From positions 434,001 to 498,000 of the forward strand of contig JAMXSV010000021.1 of NCBI GenBank assembly GCA_027559495.1: 64,000 bases of DNA. The letters are read 5' to 3'. The notes under the pieces are model-generated. The model worked only from the letters and a program-made list of their open reading frames with translations. It ran no database searches and was not told the origin of the DNA. Positions 1 through 10,972 of the stretch are shown piece after piece (the first letter of the stretch is position 1; every line of letters starts with the position of its first letter). The DNA is from Aurifilum marmelostoma. Taxonomy: Eukaryota; Ascomycota; Sordariomycetes; Diaporthales; Cryphonectriaceae. The position numbers and the translations under genes were made by a program.

Positions 1-696
1 AGCACCACAGTACAGGTCATTGCTGGCAATCATTTGCTGTGGTTGTCAGGTGGTTGCCCCACCTGCAAGGCTACCTACAACCAAGACCCTGGTAATCCTG
101 TTGCTCGGGCAATGAGACAACAAGCTGTCACTCCTTTCAGTGAAAAGTGCACTGACATTTCCCATTCCCAATTGCCATTGCCATCCAAACTTCAGGCCAT
201 GGTCACAGAAGACAATTCTTTTCTGTTTTAAGAAGAAAATTTTCGGGCATTTGCTATTTGTCGCATGCCATCAACAGATAGGAGCTGCTTGTAAGTCATC
301 CCTTCTTTCTGTTGCCACACTAGGGAAGGCCTGTTGCCCTTGCCCAGCCACCCTTCATCATTCTTGGTCTTGGGGCCTAGCAACTCGATGTTTCTACGAC
401 CAACCCAGCCGACCACCTTGGGCATACACCCCTCCGTTTTCATCGCACATCATCTGATCAGGAAATATCTGTCATGTCGTGCTAATCCACCACTCTGCAG
501 CTTCAACGGCGAGTTACTGGCAGGACGGAGCGGCACGTCGACGCTGCCTCTCGAGCCATAGTTTCCAGATCACTCAGACATTCGCTCGAACCCCCCTCGG
601 CCCCTCCTCTCTTCCACCACACCACGCTCTTCGAGGCTGCTCATTACTAGTCGAGCCTCGGACGCAGACGTCGAAGATCGAATTATCACTGGCATC
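1..696. other. Upstream region of the Polo-like kinase gene, no gene seen
   Basis: No reading frame here has protein-like composition or a recognisable domain. The last 200 bases are pyrimidine-rich, as is common in front of filamentous-fungal start codons, so this probably holds the kinase promoter and 5' leader. Confidence 0.6.
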
Positions 697-3600
697 ATGA
701 ATGTCAGAGGCGGCATTGACATGGAGGCTTTGTCCCCTCGAGATGCTAATGCCCTTCCGAAGCGCACGACCGATCTCAAGGCCAAAGCTGCGGCTCAGCT
801 CAAGTCCAGCAAGGACAAGGACCACCCTCCCATGCCTCCACCCTTGGTCACGGAGCCTCCGAGCTCCGACCGCAAGGAAGGTGCTGTGTACCAGGTCGGA
901 AGATTGCTGGGGGAAAGGTGGCTTTGCCATATGCTATGATGGCAAGCATGTCGATTCGGGCAAGAGATATGCTCTGAAAATCGTGAAGAGTCAGATGCCT
1001 GTGAAAATGCAACAGAAGGTTGGCAGCACTCTTGACCAGCTCCGAGTGATGCGTGCGCTTGCTGACTCTCCATCCTAGTTTCAAACGGAGCTGCAGATCC
1101 ACTCCAAGATGCGGCACAAGAACATCGTCCAGTTCCATCGTGCATTCACTTTTGAGAGCTGTACCTACCTGGCCCTGGAGCTGTGCCCGAACGGCTCGCT
1201 GATGGAGATGGTCAAGAAGAGAAAAGGCCTGACAGAGGCAGAAGTACGTTTCTATACCGTGCAGATTGCTGGTGCGATCAAGTACATGCACGACAAGGGC
1301 ATCATCCATCGTGATCTGAAGATGGGTAACATCTTCCTCGACAAATACATGAATGCCAAGGTTGGCGATTTCGGCCTGGCCGCTCTTTTGGTGACTGGTA
1401 ACGACATGCACACCATCAGAAGGACGACGCTCTGTGGCACGCCGAACTACATTGCGCCCGAGATCCTGCAGAAGGGGAAGAGTGGCCACGATCACATGGT
1501 CGATATCTGGAGCTTGGGCATCATCATGTAAGTGCCATTGGTACAACGAGCAGTGGCATGATCGCCATCACGTCGATGCTTACTCACTGCCACAGATTTG
1601 CAATGCTCACGACGAAGCCTCCATTTCAATCGTCGACAACGGACGAAATCTACCGACGTGCAAGAGAGCGCGAGTACGACTGGCCCGAGAACGACCAACG
1701 AATTATCAGCCCTGAGGCGAAGATGATCGTGTCGTCGATGCTTGTCGACGCGGATAAGAGACCGGATCCCGACCTCATCGTTCAACATCCTTTCTTTGCC
1801 GCTGGATACGTGCCGGCTCAAGCAGATATCTCCATGAAGCTCAGAGAGACTCCTCCCCAACAAGAGATTTTCTACGACGCCTGTGAGCAGCCCAAGCTGC
1901 GCGAGCGGACAATGCGTAATTTCAGAGCCCTCTGTCAGGAGTGTGACGTTGGGCCCTGGCACCAGACTACCCGACCCCACGCAACAGCCATATGGAGGGA
2001 GATCGCGGCAGAGGAGAAGCACGGCTTGACCCCCAACATCCCACTTGCCGCCGACGTCGTGTATCGTCCGTTTGATGAGCTCAGGAAGGAGAAACAGCAA
2101 CTTGCTGTATCTCAGTCAGTATCGATGCTCTGCGAAAAGACCGAGGCTCTTACCATCGACTCGTCCTCGGCTACTAAGGCTCCGTCTGGCCTGTTCAGAG
2201 CACCGCCTCAGAGCTTCGCCGCCCAACAGAGGGCTGCCAACAGACCCAAGAATGTCCTGCCTGCCTCGCAGACCCTGCCATCCATGAGCACTGCGCCAAC
2301 GAGACCAGGCGCTGTTCGAAACAGGGCTGTGAAGAAGGAGTTGCCGATGACCACGAGTGGTGCGCTGTCGGTCGAAGGTCATGAGAAGGCGACTCGCGGC
2401 CCAACTCGAACGACTAGGACGCAGCTCCCGTCTGGCAAGCCACAGCCCACGGCGCGATCGGCATCAGCCAGCCAACCAGTGTCGAAGACAAAAGTCGCTG
2501 AGGCCCCAAGAGAGGTCGATGTGCAGGCGGCTCCCGAGGGACAAAAGCTGACGACATTGTTTGCCCCGGACGAGCCTCAGGAGATGCTGAATGACACTAG
2601 GCCCGACGTTGTGTTGGGAAAGATGCGAAAGCTGCAAGCCGAGCTGGAGAGGGCCCTGAAGGCGCGGTCCCAGGCGTACCTCTCCTCGCAAGACAAGGAG
2701 CCAGAAGTGCCGAAGGTCGTGGTCAAATGGGTCGACTATAGTAATAAGTTCGGCGTTGGCTATATCCTGAATGATGGTAGCGCAGGTTGTATCCTGAATC
2801 ACGTTGTGGGCCCGCTCGGGAATGAGGATGCTGTGCTGCCACCAACATACCTGCTGGTGCAGGGGACCGAGAAGCACATTTCACGGAGACACGATCCTTC
2901 ATACGCCGACCGCCATCAGATTGTGCCGATGACGAACAACATCTATTTCTACGAGCTGCACGGCGAGGAAGGTGTCAGTCGAACGGGTGTGCACCCAGAG
3001 GAGTTCAGGGTGTCGGTCAACCCAGACGGGACTACTAGCAAACTCGGTCCGGGCAACGACCTGTGGAAGCACCGGAAGCGGGAGCGAATTGTTCTCTGGA
3101 AGAAATTCGCCAACTACATGCTTCAGTACGCGAGGGACCCTAAGGATATCGAGATGTTCGCACCAACCACAGGCCAGCCGGGGGACCTCGTCACATTCTA
3201 TCAGAGATTCGGGGACGTTGGCGTGTGGTACTTTTGTGATGGACATATCCAGTTCAATTTCCCGGACCACACCAAGATCGTACTGGATTCGACGGGCAAG
3301 TGGTGTCACTTCTGGCATCTCTCTGAGGAGGCTGCCTACCGCCTTGCACAGACCGGAGAGCTCGACGAGTCCTCACTGGACAATCGTGCAGTCCTGAGCT
3401 ACCCACTCCAAACACTACTCAACTTTACCATGTCCAACACGACCTCTGCAGCAGCGAGCCAATCAGGGCGCTACCGGCCAGAGATCCCGAAGGGGCTGCA
3501 GGGCGTACCAGATGCCAACGGCTTCCGCGACAAGGTCAAGTTCATGCACAAAATTGTCAGAGAGTGGGTGCAGAACGGCGGCCTCGGCCAGAGCGACATG

Positions 3601-3798
3601 ACCCGTGAGGGTCGGCTCAAGTGGGACGGGGTCAGGCAGACGAAGCATGTCGAGCTGGTGACGAAGCACGTCTGGGTGACGGTGGGGGCACGAGGAAGTG
3701 ACTCGCGACACGCCGTCTGGGTGGACTGCCGGAAACCAACGGTGCTTCTTGAGAACATCGATGAGAACCGAAAGAACGATGATACCCGGAAGAGCTAG
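697..3798 (+). CDS. plk1: Polo-like serine/threonine kinase (Cdc5/Plk1 type), interrupted by a 1-base frameshift
   Basis: Mitotic kinase controlling mitotic entry, spindle pole and cytokinesis. Exons by my model: 697-1018, 1079-1527, 1596-3798, with introns 1019-1078 and 1528-1595. The corrected product is 990 residues. The kinase domain shows the glycine loop LGKGGFA (about residue 71), HRDLK (about 184), DFG and the activation-segment LCGTPNYIAPE. Two polo boxes follow, near residue 634 (KWVDYSNKFGVGYIL) and 798 (VWYFCDGHIQFNF), which fixes the family. The linker is Ser/Pro/Thr-rich. Oddity: the frame breaks inside the glycine loop at the five-G run 909-913. Reading GRLLG then KGGFA needs one G fewer, and no intron fits because the motif is continuous across the break. 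Family identity is very secure; the frameshift is probably a sequence error in an essential gene. Confidence 0.95.
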
Positions 3799-5284
3799 GG
3801 AGTAGTTTTGAACGAGCAAGGAGTTGTCGGCGCTGTGACCTACATTTTCTATCTTCCTATGACTTTGGCTGTTCTGTCTGGACTCTTCCCCCTCGGTCGA
3901 GGCATGCAAGCGGCGTTGACAGGCTTTACATTACTAGACATGACCAAGTTTTTTTCTTCTTTTTTTTTTCTCCTTTTTTTTTTTTTTTTTTTGTTGATCT
4001 CATCATATCCGTAGTGTCTTAATGCAGTGATGAGGGAAGAGAAGAGGTTTCACTTCCAGCAGCCAGAACTAGCGTGTCGAACAAGGTGCGGTAGACCAGA
4101 CATAATCAAATTACGAGTCGAGACAGGCGTGATCTTTCATAGACATAGTCAACATTGGTAGCGTGTATGGTTGTACAGATGAAGGTATCCTGAACATGCT
4201 CATCTTATGTGGTCTGGCATCTCATTCCTGGTAGGCGATGTAGCTTGTGTTGTGATGACAGTAGTGAAAGCTTAAAAAGTAAACACTGCTACAAGTGAGC
4301 CAGATGGTGTCTCACGATGGCCAAGATTCCTTGGCGTTGAGATGCACCGGTATGCAAATGACATTGGCAGGCTGGCCAGACCTGGAGTGACAGGTTGAAT
4401 TAAGAATGCAGGATGCATCATTCCTTGAGGTGTGTTGGTTTTTGCAATATTGAATAACACAGTACTAAAAATTTGGTATCTGATCAGACTGTAATGTAGT
4501 ACACAGCAGTAAGTGGTTGCAGGAAGGAATTATCCGAGGTGAATCAAGGTTGTAATTATATAAAAGTATTTTGTGGAGTGGGTTGGTTGGTTAATTGAGG
4601 GGCTCGTGCAGCACAGCATAAATGACAAGACCAGTCCAAGCCAAATAGAGGTGGGGAAGGGGGGGCTGTGACCATCAGTCGCGTCGAGATTCGAGATGGA
4701 GAAGAGGAAGAAAGGAAGTCAGGTAAAAAAAAAAAAAGAAGAAAAAAAAAGGGACAAATGGCAGGCCCAGCCCAAGTTTAAGCTGAGTGCTCCACCTGCC
4801 AAAATAGGAAGAAATGGCCCATCTGGGGACCTCTGATTGGTGGTACACGTCAGACCCACCCCCGCCACTGGCTTGCTGGTCGCTCCTGTGTTCTTGACCC
4901 CCGTCTCACGCGTCTCCACCCAAGGTCAGCGGTTTTGTCTCGTCACGCCTGGAGCTTGATTGCTTGCCTGCAGCTCTCTTAGCCCTGTAATTCAAGACGC
5001 GGCGGCTCATAGCAAATTTGCTCGTCATCACCACCACCACACCACTGCTCCTGCTCCTGCTCCTCCTCATCCTCCTTCTTACCCTGCTCTGCCCTTCTCA
5101 ATTGCTCTCGTCCATTGCCTCAGAGTACGGTGGTGCATCCGTTTTCCTTGTTGAGACACTTCAGTCAAGGTGGTTTTCTCATGTTTATTTAAGTGTTCTG
5201 CTGGAGAGATAGAGCATGTATATATGAGGATTTGATTGCAACTGTTTCCCGAGGCACCTCTTCCGTCACGTCGTCCCCCACACC
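3799..5284. other. Intergenic spacer between kinase and homeodomain genes
   Basis: Contains the kinase 3' region with T-rich tracts (about 3950-3992), an A-rich tract (about 4727-4750) and a CT-rich stretch (about 5040-5110) before the homeodomain gene. Short open frames here are low-complexity and look non-coding. No RNA gene recognised. Confidence 0.6.
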
Positions 5285-7522
5285 ATGTCGAGCCAACCAC
5301 CATCGCCCAGCGTCTTGCCTGCGAGCTCAGAGCAGCAGGGCGACAACAATGGCCACGCATCGAGCTCGCCAAACAGCGGGAGCTGCTCGGTCCTTCAGCT
5401 TGGAGGCCAGGACTCGTTCCAGAGCAACGTCTCCGCTGAGCGACACCCCAAGGGCAAGAGGAAGAGGACCGCGTATGTTGCTGACGCGACCTGGGCTGGA
5501 CAACGGGCGAGAATCTGAATGGCTGACGGACTTTTCTTGGGTGTTACAGTGCAAAGGACAAGGCCATCCTCGAAGCGGCTTACAATGCAAACCCCAAGCC
5601 CGACAAAACAGCGCGTCTCGACATCGTGAAGCGCGTTTCCCTCAACGAGAAGGAGGTTCAGGTACGACAACCACTCCGAGCCCCATTGCTGCTTCATGCG
5701 CGCGACGCGCCCAGTTTTCAACCCACCTTACAATGCACTGGAATACAGCGAGATCTTTTCCACTGACCTTGCCTAACGTCTTTTGTGCGTGTTTTGTAGA
5801 TCTGGTTCCAGAACCGCCGGCAGAACGACAGGCGCAAGTCGCGCCCCCTCTCCCCGCAGGAGATTGCTGCTCTGCAGTATGGCAGCATGCAGGTCCTCCC
5901 AGATACGATATCGGCTCCTTCATACATGTCCACCCTGCCTCCGAGCTCTAGTCTGCCGGCTGCTGCCCACACCACGTCTCCGATCCCACCGTCCTCTGCG
6001 CCGGAGAGGGGGAACGTGTCCCCGCATTCGGACGTCGGCCCATCCAGACCAGACAGCGCCGGGCAGCACCCCGCTGGGCTCAGGAGGGAATCTGCCCCGT
6101 CTGGAGGCATACCTACCGCCGGCCCGCCTTCACAGCCCATAGGGCTCGCGGCTAGCCAGCCCCCGCAGCTTCATCGCTCCCAGTCCGTGGGATACTTTGC
6201 GAATAGGTTACATGCCGGCACTTCCTTTCAACCTGCTCGACAGAGCCCAGATTCTTACAGGTATGTTGTACCCCCATAATCGGCTATGACAAATGCATTT
6301 TGGCGTCCGGGCTAATAACAATGTTCACCATAGACATGAGTTCATGCCTGCGTCGCGGCCGTCATCTACAACTACCGGCCCCGTGCTTCCCCCGCCCCAG
6401 TCGTCCAAGTTCCGCCTGTCTATGTCGATGGAGGGCAAGGCTGAGTTAGTCTCACAGCCTTCTCCGCCTCGTCTGTCCCCCACCAATTTGCCTGAAACCT
6501 CAGTCCCCCTGGACCGGCCTCAGCTTCACCGTAGCCAGAGCGCAGCGGGGTCCATCACACTACCGCCGATTTCCGCACTGACAGCCTCTTTGGACGAGGG
6601 CAGCGACGCCGTGTCCGCTCAAGCTCACGTCCTGCAGCAACCACAGCCTCGGCTCCATCCTCGTCTTTACCGTAGCCGCTCTCGAGACGTGCACCTATGG
6701 GAGCTGGCCTGCGAGGCCAACAGCGGGGAGCACCGTGACGAGCTGACAGCATACGCGGAGCGCGAGTCTTCAGGGTCCGCCATTGCTGCTATCAGCCTTC
6801 TGCGCACTCTCAGTTCCAGCTCTCACTCTCCGGCCTCCAGCAGCCACAGCGGGGGCGTGTTGCAGCCCAAGAGCGGCAAGCGCAACGCGCGGCCGAGCGC
6901 CCACCACCACCACCACCATCAACATGCCAAGAAGCCCAAGCTCGGCCGAGCTTCCAGCAGCATCGCCCGCCTGCAGAACAACCTAGTCAACATCCCGAGC
7001 GTAAAACGAGCAGTGCCGCGTCAATACGAGGCTGATGTAGACGAAGATGACCTGCGGAAGGTCAAGATGTCGATGCTGATGTCTCCTAGCGGCCACGATT
7101 CGGACAAGGAGAATTGGAGCCCGGACGACGATGGCAGCCCTATGTTCCGTGGCTCTCTCCCTGGAGGTCGACGGCCTCTACCGTCTGGGCCGACCTCAAG
7201 GGGTATGCACTCACAGCAGCACGCGCGCCGGCGTGTGCTCGAGGATGGCAACAATCGAATGATGCTGGGGCGTGCGAGCACAGCGCCGGGCCCGAGACGA
7301 AGAAAGGGCGAGTCGCCGATTCCGATATTCGAAGACGGCCTGGCTGGGGCCGATGATGCTTCCGACGATGACGACGAGGATGGAGGCCGACAACCGGAGC
7401 ACAGCGGGGTCACAGATGACGAGGTTGAAAAGTTCATGCGTGGTGAGGTCAGCCCCAGCAAGAAGGGAGCGGCTAACGCGATAGCCGGGCTGCTGGCTCT
7501 TAGCCAGGGTCACTGGCGATGA
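5285..7522 (+). CDS. Homeodomain transcription factor (Yox1-like)
   Basis: Four-exon model 5285-5472, 5550-5661, 5800-6260, 6334-7522 gives 649 residues. Joining exons 1 to 3 builds a homeodomain: basic KRKRT arm, helices through NPKPDKTARLDIVKRVSLNE, and recognition helix IWFQNRRQNDRRKSRPL with the diagnostic WFQNRR. The homeodomain sits near residues 57-115, after a short Ser-rich N-terminus. The remaining 530 residues are disordered and Pro/Ser-rich, with a His run (HHHHHH) and an acidic stretch (DDASDDDDEDGG). All three junctions keep frame with GT..AG signals. In yeasts Yox1 represses cell-cycle genes; the closest family match is by domain context only, so the biological role here is inferred. 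Nuclear DNA binding is secure. Confidence 0.88.
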
Positions 7523-8555
7523 GCATAAGAGATGGGGCGGCTAAGGGTCTATTGTCGTGTGCGCAACAGATAGGTAAGTTGCTGGATAGAGCTGGTACAC
7601 CTGGTGTGCCCAAGTAGGTCGTTTTTCCTTTGTCAGTCGATACGCTTTGAGGAAAAAAACGGAAAATTTTCTTACTCCTTTAGTTTTGGGGATGTACATG
7701 AAGACAAGAGATGAGGTCAGATGGGAAATGACTATGGACTCTTGTCCAACGCACATATGAGCAAGCCGAGGGCAGAAAGAAGGGGGTGGCGAACTCAATG
7801 ATCGCACCAGCAGCCCGTTGCGTGCGCAATGGATAATGAAAGGAACGGCGCGGGAGGTTCGGGGGTGGCACCATCGGACAAGGCTTGGTAAAACCCTGGT
7901 GGTAATTGTTGTTTTGGTTGGTAGCGCTGCTGTATAGTCCCTGTATAGAGAGACAGAGATATATATACATATGTATGTATGATCTGCCTCGGTGATAGGG
8001 GCGTGCAGTACATTTTGCAATCATGGTCTCTAAGACGTAGTAAATGCTGTGGTGATAGGGAGAGACACGTGTTGTGTGCCCAGCAAGAAATGTAGTCAGT
8101 TGACTAGCTATCCAGTAACTACCAAGGACTCAGGTACGTACTTGGCTAAAGAAGTACTTATGCAATAAGTAGCAAATCTTAATGGCGGAAAGAAGGACCC
8201 AAACACTGCTAGGCCCATTTCTCAACTGACTTGGCAAGGAGGTTGTCTGCTCCTGACTCTATTCCTTTCTCCTATCCCTACCCTCCACCCTCATTCTACC
8301 TCCCTACCTTCCTCCCTCTTTCCCTTTCTCGTGATTGTCTAATGATTCTTCTCTATGATGATGATATATGTTCCCCCTTTCGCTGATATGACTCCTTTCA
8401 AGGAGAGGAAAAACAAGAAAGAAAGAAAAAAACAACAGGATTCGTGGCTGGCTGGCTGACCGACTGACCGACCATGTGCAGTCCAGTCAATGCCCCATAG
8501 TCATTTGCATGCTGACCCCTTCCATCTCTATTAGTCTTCTCTGGCCTCCACCAAC
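7523..8555. other. Convergent spacer with tetranucleotide tract
   Basis: 3' regions of the homeodomain and NAD kinase genes. Holds an imperfect GGCT/GACC tetranucleotide tract at about 8445-8472 and pyrimidine-rich sequence at 8260-8340. No gene supported. Confidence 0.6.
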
Positions 8556-10739
8556 CTACATCCCCAATAAACTCATCTGTCTCCGCAGCGGACTAGCACT
8601 CGCACTGCCCTCCTCGCTCGCATAGCAAGCACTATCCGTATCAATATCCCAATCATTGCAGTCCTCACCACCCTCGTACTCGCTAGCAGGCGTGCAATCA
8701 CCACCAACATCAAAGCCCTTCTGCGTGGCGGCCCGAACGTTCCAGCGCAGTGTGCGCGAGACGGAGTCGAACCACTCAGTGTCTGTGCGCGTGACGGTCG
8801 GGAAGGGGTACTGGGAGGCGGTGATGGTGACACAGTCGCCCTGGCGGAGCTCGACGCGACCCTTGCCGTCAAAGGCACAGTAGGCAGTGGCGCGCGAGTT
8901 GCGCGGCACGGAAACGCGGAGGAGCATGGTGTCGGAGAGGACCATGGGGCGGAAGGACAGCGTGTGGGGGCAGATGGGGGTGAGGAGGATGGCGGGGAGA
9001 TCGGGGTGGACAAGGGAGCCACCTGCTGAGAGGGAGTAGGCTGTTGATCCTGTTGGAGAAAAGGCTCGGGTCAGTTTACCACTACTTGCATCACGAGTAT
9101 CGAGACCGACTTCGAACTTACCGGTTGGCGTGGAGAAGATGCAGCCGTCCGCCTGCACGACCGTCAGGAGCTCATTGTCGCCATACAGCTCCAGGTTCGA
9201 GACATAAGGCGACGGGCCGCGGTCGATGACGAGCTCGTTAAGCACCTCAAACTGCTCGCCCTCCTCCATCTCGCGGCCCATGGCCCCGTCGCGGTAGACG
9301 GTGCAGGTAAACCGCATGCGCAGGTTAATCTTCATGCCGTCGTCGCCCATAACCCGGTTCAGGTGGTCCCGGAACCGCTCGTACTCGAATGTGGTCAGGA
9401 ACCCCAGGCTGCCCAGGCTGAAGGAAAGCACGGGAGGCACGATGCGCTGGAACAGCCACGACGTGAACAGCACCGTGCCGTCACCGCCCAGCGTGAGCAC
9501 CAGGTCGAACTTCTCGGGCTGGCTCCAGCACAGATCGGGCGTCCAGTACTTGAGCATGTGCTGGAACCGGGGGTTCTCGGCCACAATGCCGGCGGCGTCG
9601 AAGCGCTTCGAGTTGCGCAGCTTGGCGTCCACAAAGACGTTGACGCCCAGGTCCGAGCCGTAGCGCGGCGTGCGCATCAGCCACTGCGACAGCTCGCGCG
9701 TCAGCAGGACCAGGGTGTTGTCGCGGGCCTTGGTCACGATCATGACGTTGCGCACCGCGCGCTTGATGGGCCGCCGCTGCAGCTGCTTCGACACCTCGCG
9801 CACGCCGGTCGCCGTCTGGACCAGCCGCGAGTGCGACATCCACTCGTCGTTCTTGATCTCCTCCAGCACCTTGTCGATGTCGACGATGCCGTCAAAGCGC
9901 TGGTGGTAGAAACATGGCGACTGCAGGGCCGGCAGCGCCGTGGTGGGTGTCGGGGCGATGGCCGCGCCGCCTGCTGAGCTGCGGTGGTGCGCCAGGTCGT
10001 TGAGGGCGTCGCAGAGCTGCGAGGACGGCGTGCTGCCGGGCTGGTCGGCGCCTGCGCCTGCTACGGCTGTGGTGTTGCTGTTACTGCTGCTGTTGAGCAT
10101 GCTGGGCAGAGAGAGCGCCTGGGGCTTGTTGCTGCGGGCGACGGAGGAGGCGAGTGCCTTGATGAGGGTCTGTCGTGGGACAGACTCGATGGAGCGAGAG
10201 TTCCGGTGGTGGCCCTGGGTGTAGGTGGACGATGGTGGTTCGGTAGTTGTGGTAGTAGTGGCGGTGGTGCTGTCGGAGGGAGTTGTGCCTACGAGAGCAG
10301 CTGCGAGGGAGAAGGGCTGGCTCTGGTCAACATGGCGGAGGAGGTTGTTATTGTTTGGTCTGGATGATGCGTCTGGCGAGAGATGTTGGTGTTGGAGGGA
10401 GGATGGAGGGGGCAGTAGAGATATAGGCGAGGCCGAACAGGAAGACGAGGACAGCGGAGGTTTGATCTGCAGCGGGCTGAGCCAGAGAGATGAGGAGGAC
10501 GAAGTGACGGCCTCTGAGCCGGAACCCGAGCCAGTGACAGAGGAACAAGACGACGACGTCCGTGGACGCTCCGCCTGCTGCTGGTGGTGGTGGTGGTGGT
10601 GGTGGGAGTGAGAAGAGGAGGAAGTAGTGTTAAATCCATCGGACTTGAGGTGCTGCAGCATCTGCGCTGACTGGGATGTCTGACCAGTCGCACTCAGCGC
10701 TGGGTGGATCGAAGTCGGGGAAAGTATTTGCTCCGACAT
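8556..10739 (-). CDS. NAD kinase (ATP-NAD kinase, Utr1/Yef1-type)
   Basis: Phosphorylates NAD to NADP using ATP. Exons 10739-9122 and 9049-8556 with a 72 bp intron give 703 residues. The catalytic core starts near residue 280. LTLGGDGTVL carries the family GGDGT signature (418-422), followed by LGSLGFLT. Splicing rebuilds the second signature TPTGSTAYSLSAGG exactly at the junction, which is strong evidence for the intron. The first 270 residues are Ser/Thr-rich and disordered with His and Gln runs, as in fungal cytosolic NAD kinases; I see no clear mitochondrial presequence, so cytosolic location is inferred. Oddity: the intron is a multiple of three and has no in-frame stop, so retention would insert 24 residues into the active-site motif. 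Which yeast paralogue it matches best cannot be decided by eye. Confidence 0.95.
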   Translation of the reverse strand: MSEQILSPTSIHPALSATGQTSQSAQMLQHLKSDGFNTTSSSSHSHHHHHHHQQQAERPRTSSSCSSVTGSGSGSEAVTSSSSSLWLSPLQIKPPLSSSSCSASPISLLPPPSSLQHQHLSPDASSRPNNNNLLRHVDQSQPFSLAAALVGTTPSDSTTATTTTTTEPPSSTYTQGHHRNSRSIESVPRQTLIKALASSVARSNKPQALSLPSMLNSSSNSNTTAVAGAGADQPGSTPSSQLCDALNDLAHHRSSAGGAAIAPTPTTALPALQSPCFYHQRFDGIVDIDKVLEEIKNDEWMSHSRLVQTATGVREVSKQLQRRPIKRAVRNVMIVTKARDNTLVLLTRELSQWLMRTPRYGSDLGVNVFVDAKLRNSKRFDAAGIVAENPRFQHMLKYWTPDLCWSQPEKFDLVLTLGGDGTVLFTSWLFQRIVPPVLSFSLGSLGFLTTFEYERFRDHLNRVMGDDGMKINLRMRFTCTVYRDGAMGREMEEGEQFEVLNELVIDRGPSPYVSNLELYGDNELLTVVQADGCIFSTPTGKFEVGLDTRDASSGKLTRAFSPTGSTAYSLSAGGSLVHPDLPAILLTPICPHTLSFRPMVLSDTMLLRVSVPRNSRATAYCAFDGKGRVELRQGDCVTITASQYPFPTVTRTDTEWFDSVSRTLRWNVRAATQKGFDVGGDCTPASEYEGGEDCNDWDIDTDSACYASEEGSASASPLRRQMSLLGM

Positions 10740-10916
10740 GGTGACGTCTGGGGGTGTGGTACAAGCGGCGGAACCTTAAAAAGACAAGAGCGAGGCGGGA
10801 TCGATCTCGGTGATAAAAAGGTCGCGAAGGAAGATGGAACAAGTCCGAGAGTGAAGGGCGGAGCCTTGTCCAAAGGTATCGTGAACACACCCGAGATGAG
10901 GAGGAGAAACAGAGCA

Positions 10917-10927
10917 AAAAAAAAAAA

Positions 10928-10966
<39 letters not shown>
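10917..10966. repeat. Poly-A tract followed by (AG)n microsatellite
   Basis: About 20 A residues run directly into 15 AG units, upstream of the NAD kinase start codon on the opposite strand, where it reads as a CT-rich tract followed by T, a common fungal 5'-leader composition. Confidence 0.9.
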
Positions 10967-10972
<6 letters not shown>

